This document shows positions 63,468-64,000 of a DNA stretch of 64,000 nt, piece by piece. Position 1 is the first letter of the stretch. Each line of letters starts with the position of its first letter. The DNA lies in the NCBI RefSeq assembly GCF_033283405.1, contig NZ_JAWMQR010000006.1:237052-301051 (forward strand), given 5' to 3'. Below the pieces are notes generated by a model. It saw nothing but the letters and a program-made list of their open reading frames with translations. It did not search any database and was not told the DNA's origin. Position numbers and translations under genes: made by a program. Source of the stretch: Halioxenophilus sp033283405. Its GTDB lineage: Bacteria > Pseudomonadota > Gammaproteobacteria > Pseudomonadales > Cellvibrionaceae.

Positions 63468-64000
<533 letters not shown>

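Overview
The window looks like chromosomal DNA of a heterotrophic, aerobic gammaproteobacterium. Whether it belongs near the Cellvibrionales/Spongiibacteraceae-type marine lineages is only an impression from gene content. The evidence for Gammaproteobacteria is a dense set of lineage-typical housekeeping genes: mnmC, trmL, fldB-like flavodoxin, gcvR-like, yheU, tusA, epmC, xni-like, pdxB, alaA, msrB, bolA, trhO, Pseudomonas-type aceA and glcB. No phage, plasmid, IS or CRISPR-Cas genes were seen.

Layout. (1) 0-9.5 kb is an accessory stretch: an exported protein of unknown function, an alpha/beta hydrolase, an orphan cytoplasmic molybdopterin oxidoreductase, a 41-residue lysine-rich protein with its own terminator, a LuxR-type regulator, an exported EF-hand protein and a small periplasmic protein. 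(2) 9.5-25.8 kb is a catabolic island around a LuxR-family regulator. Leftward from it run TauD-type dioxygenase, amidohydrolase, TonB-dependent receptor, Rieske oxygenase and SDR. Rightward run a Baeyer-Villiger monooxygenase of the 4-hydroxyacetophenone monooxygenase type, a second Rieske oxygenase and a second SDR. A di-haem lipoprotein lies at the far end. Together they suggest TonB-driven uptake and oxidative breakdown of an unidentified organic compound. (3) 25.8-32.7 kb is sparse. It holds long gene-free DNA, a degenerate 21-bp tandem array, a three-gene lipoprotein operon and two tandem outer-membrane-barrel paralogues. (4) 32.7-38.3 kb carries the glyoxylate shunt (aceA, glcB) and a divergent ScfR/RamB-like regulator, with iterated AAATTTCACA-type sites between glcB and the regulator. 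(5) 38.3-39.3 kb is a composite array of palindromic repeats, followed by an Anbu proteasome-like protease and a truncated haemoglobin. (6) 41-62.6 kb is ordinary housekeeping DNA with tight operons and small convergent overlaps. (7) 63-64 kb has a duplicated tRNA-Glu/tRNA-Gly pair followed by 173-bp tandem repeats that each carry the tRNA-Gly 3' tail. This layout recalls the rtT repeats of the E. coli tyrT operon, and the array runs off the window end.

The most unusual signals are in non-coding or repeat DNA: the tRNA-tail repeats, the 21-bp array, the multi-hairpin composite repeats and the regulator operator cluster. Among proteins, the tiny lysine-rich protein, the apparently orphan Anbu protease and the uncharacterised catabolic island stand out. 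Protein families were assigned by recognising motifs and overall sequence style, not by database search.
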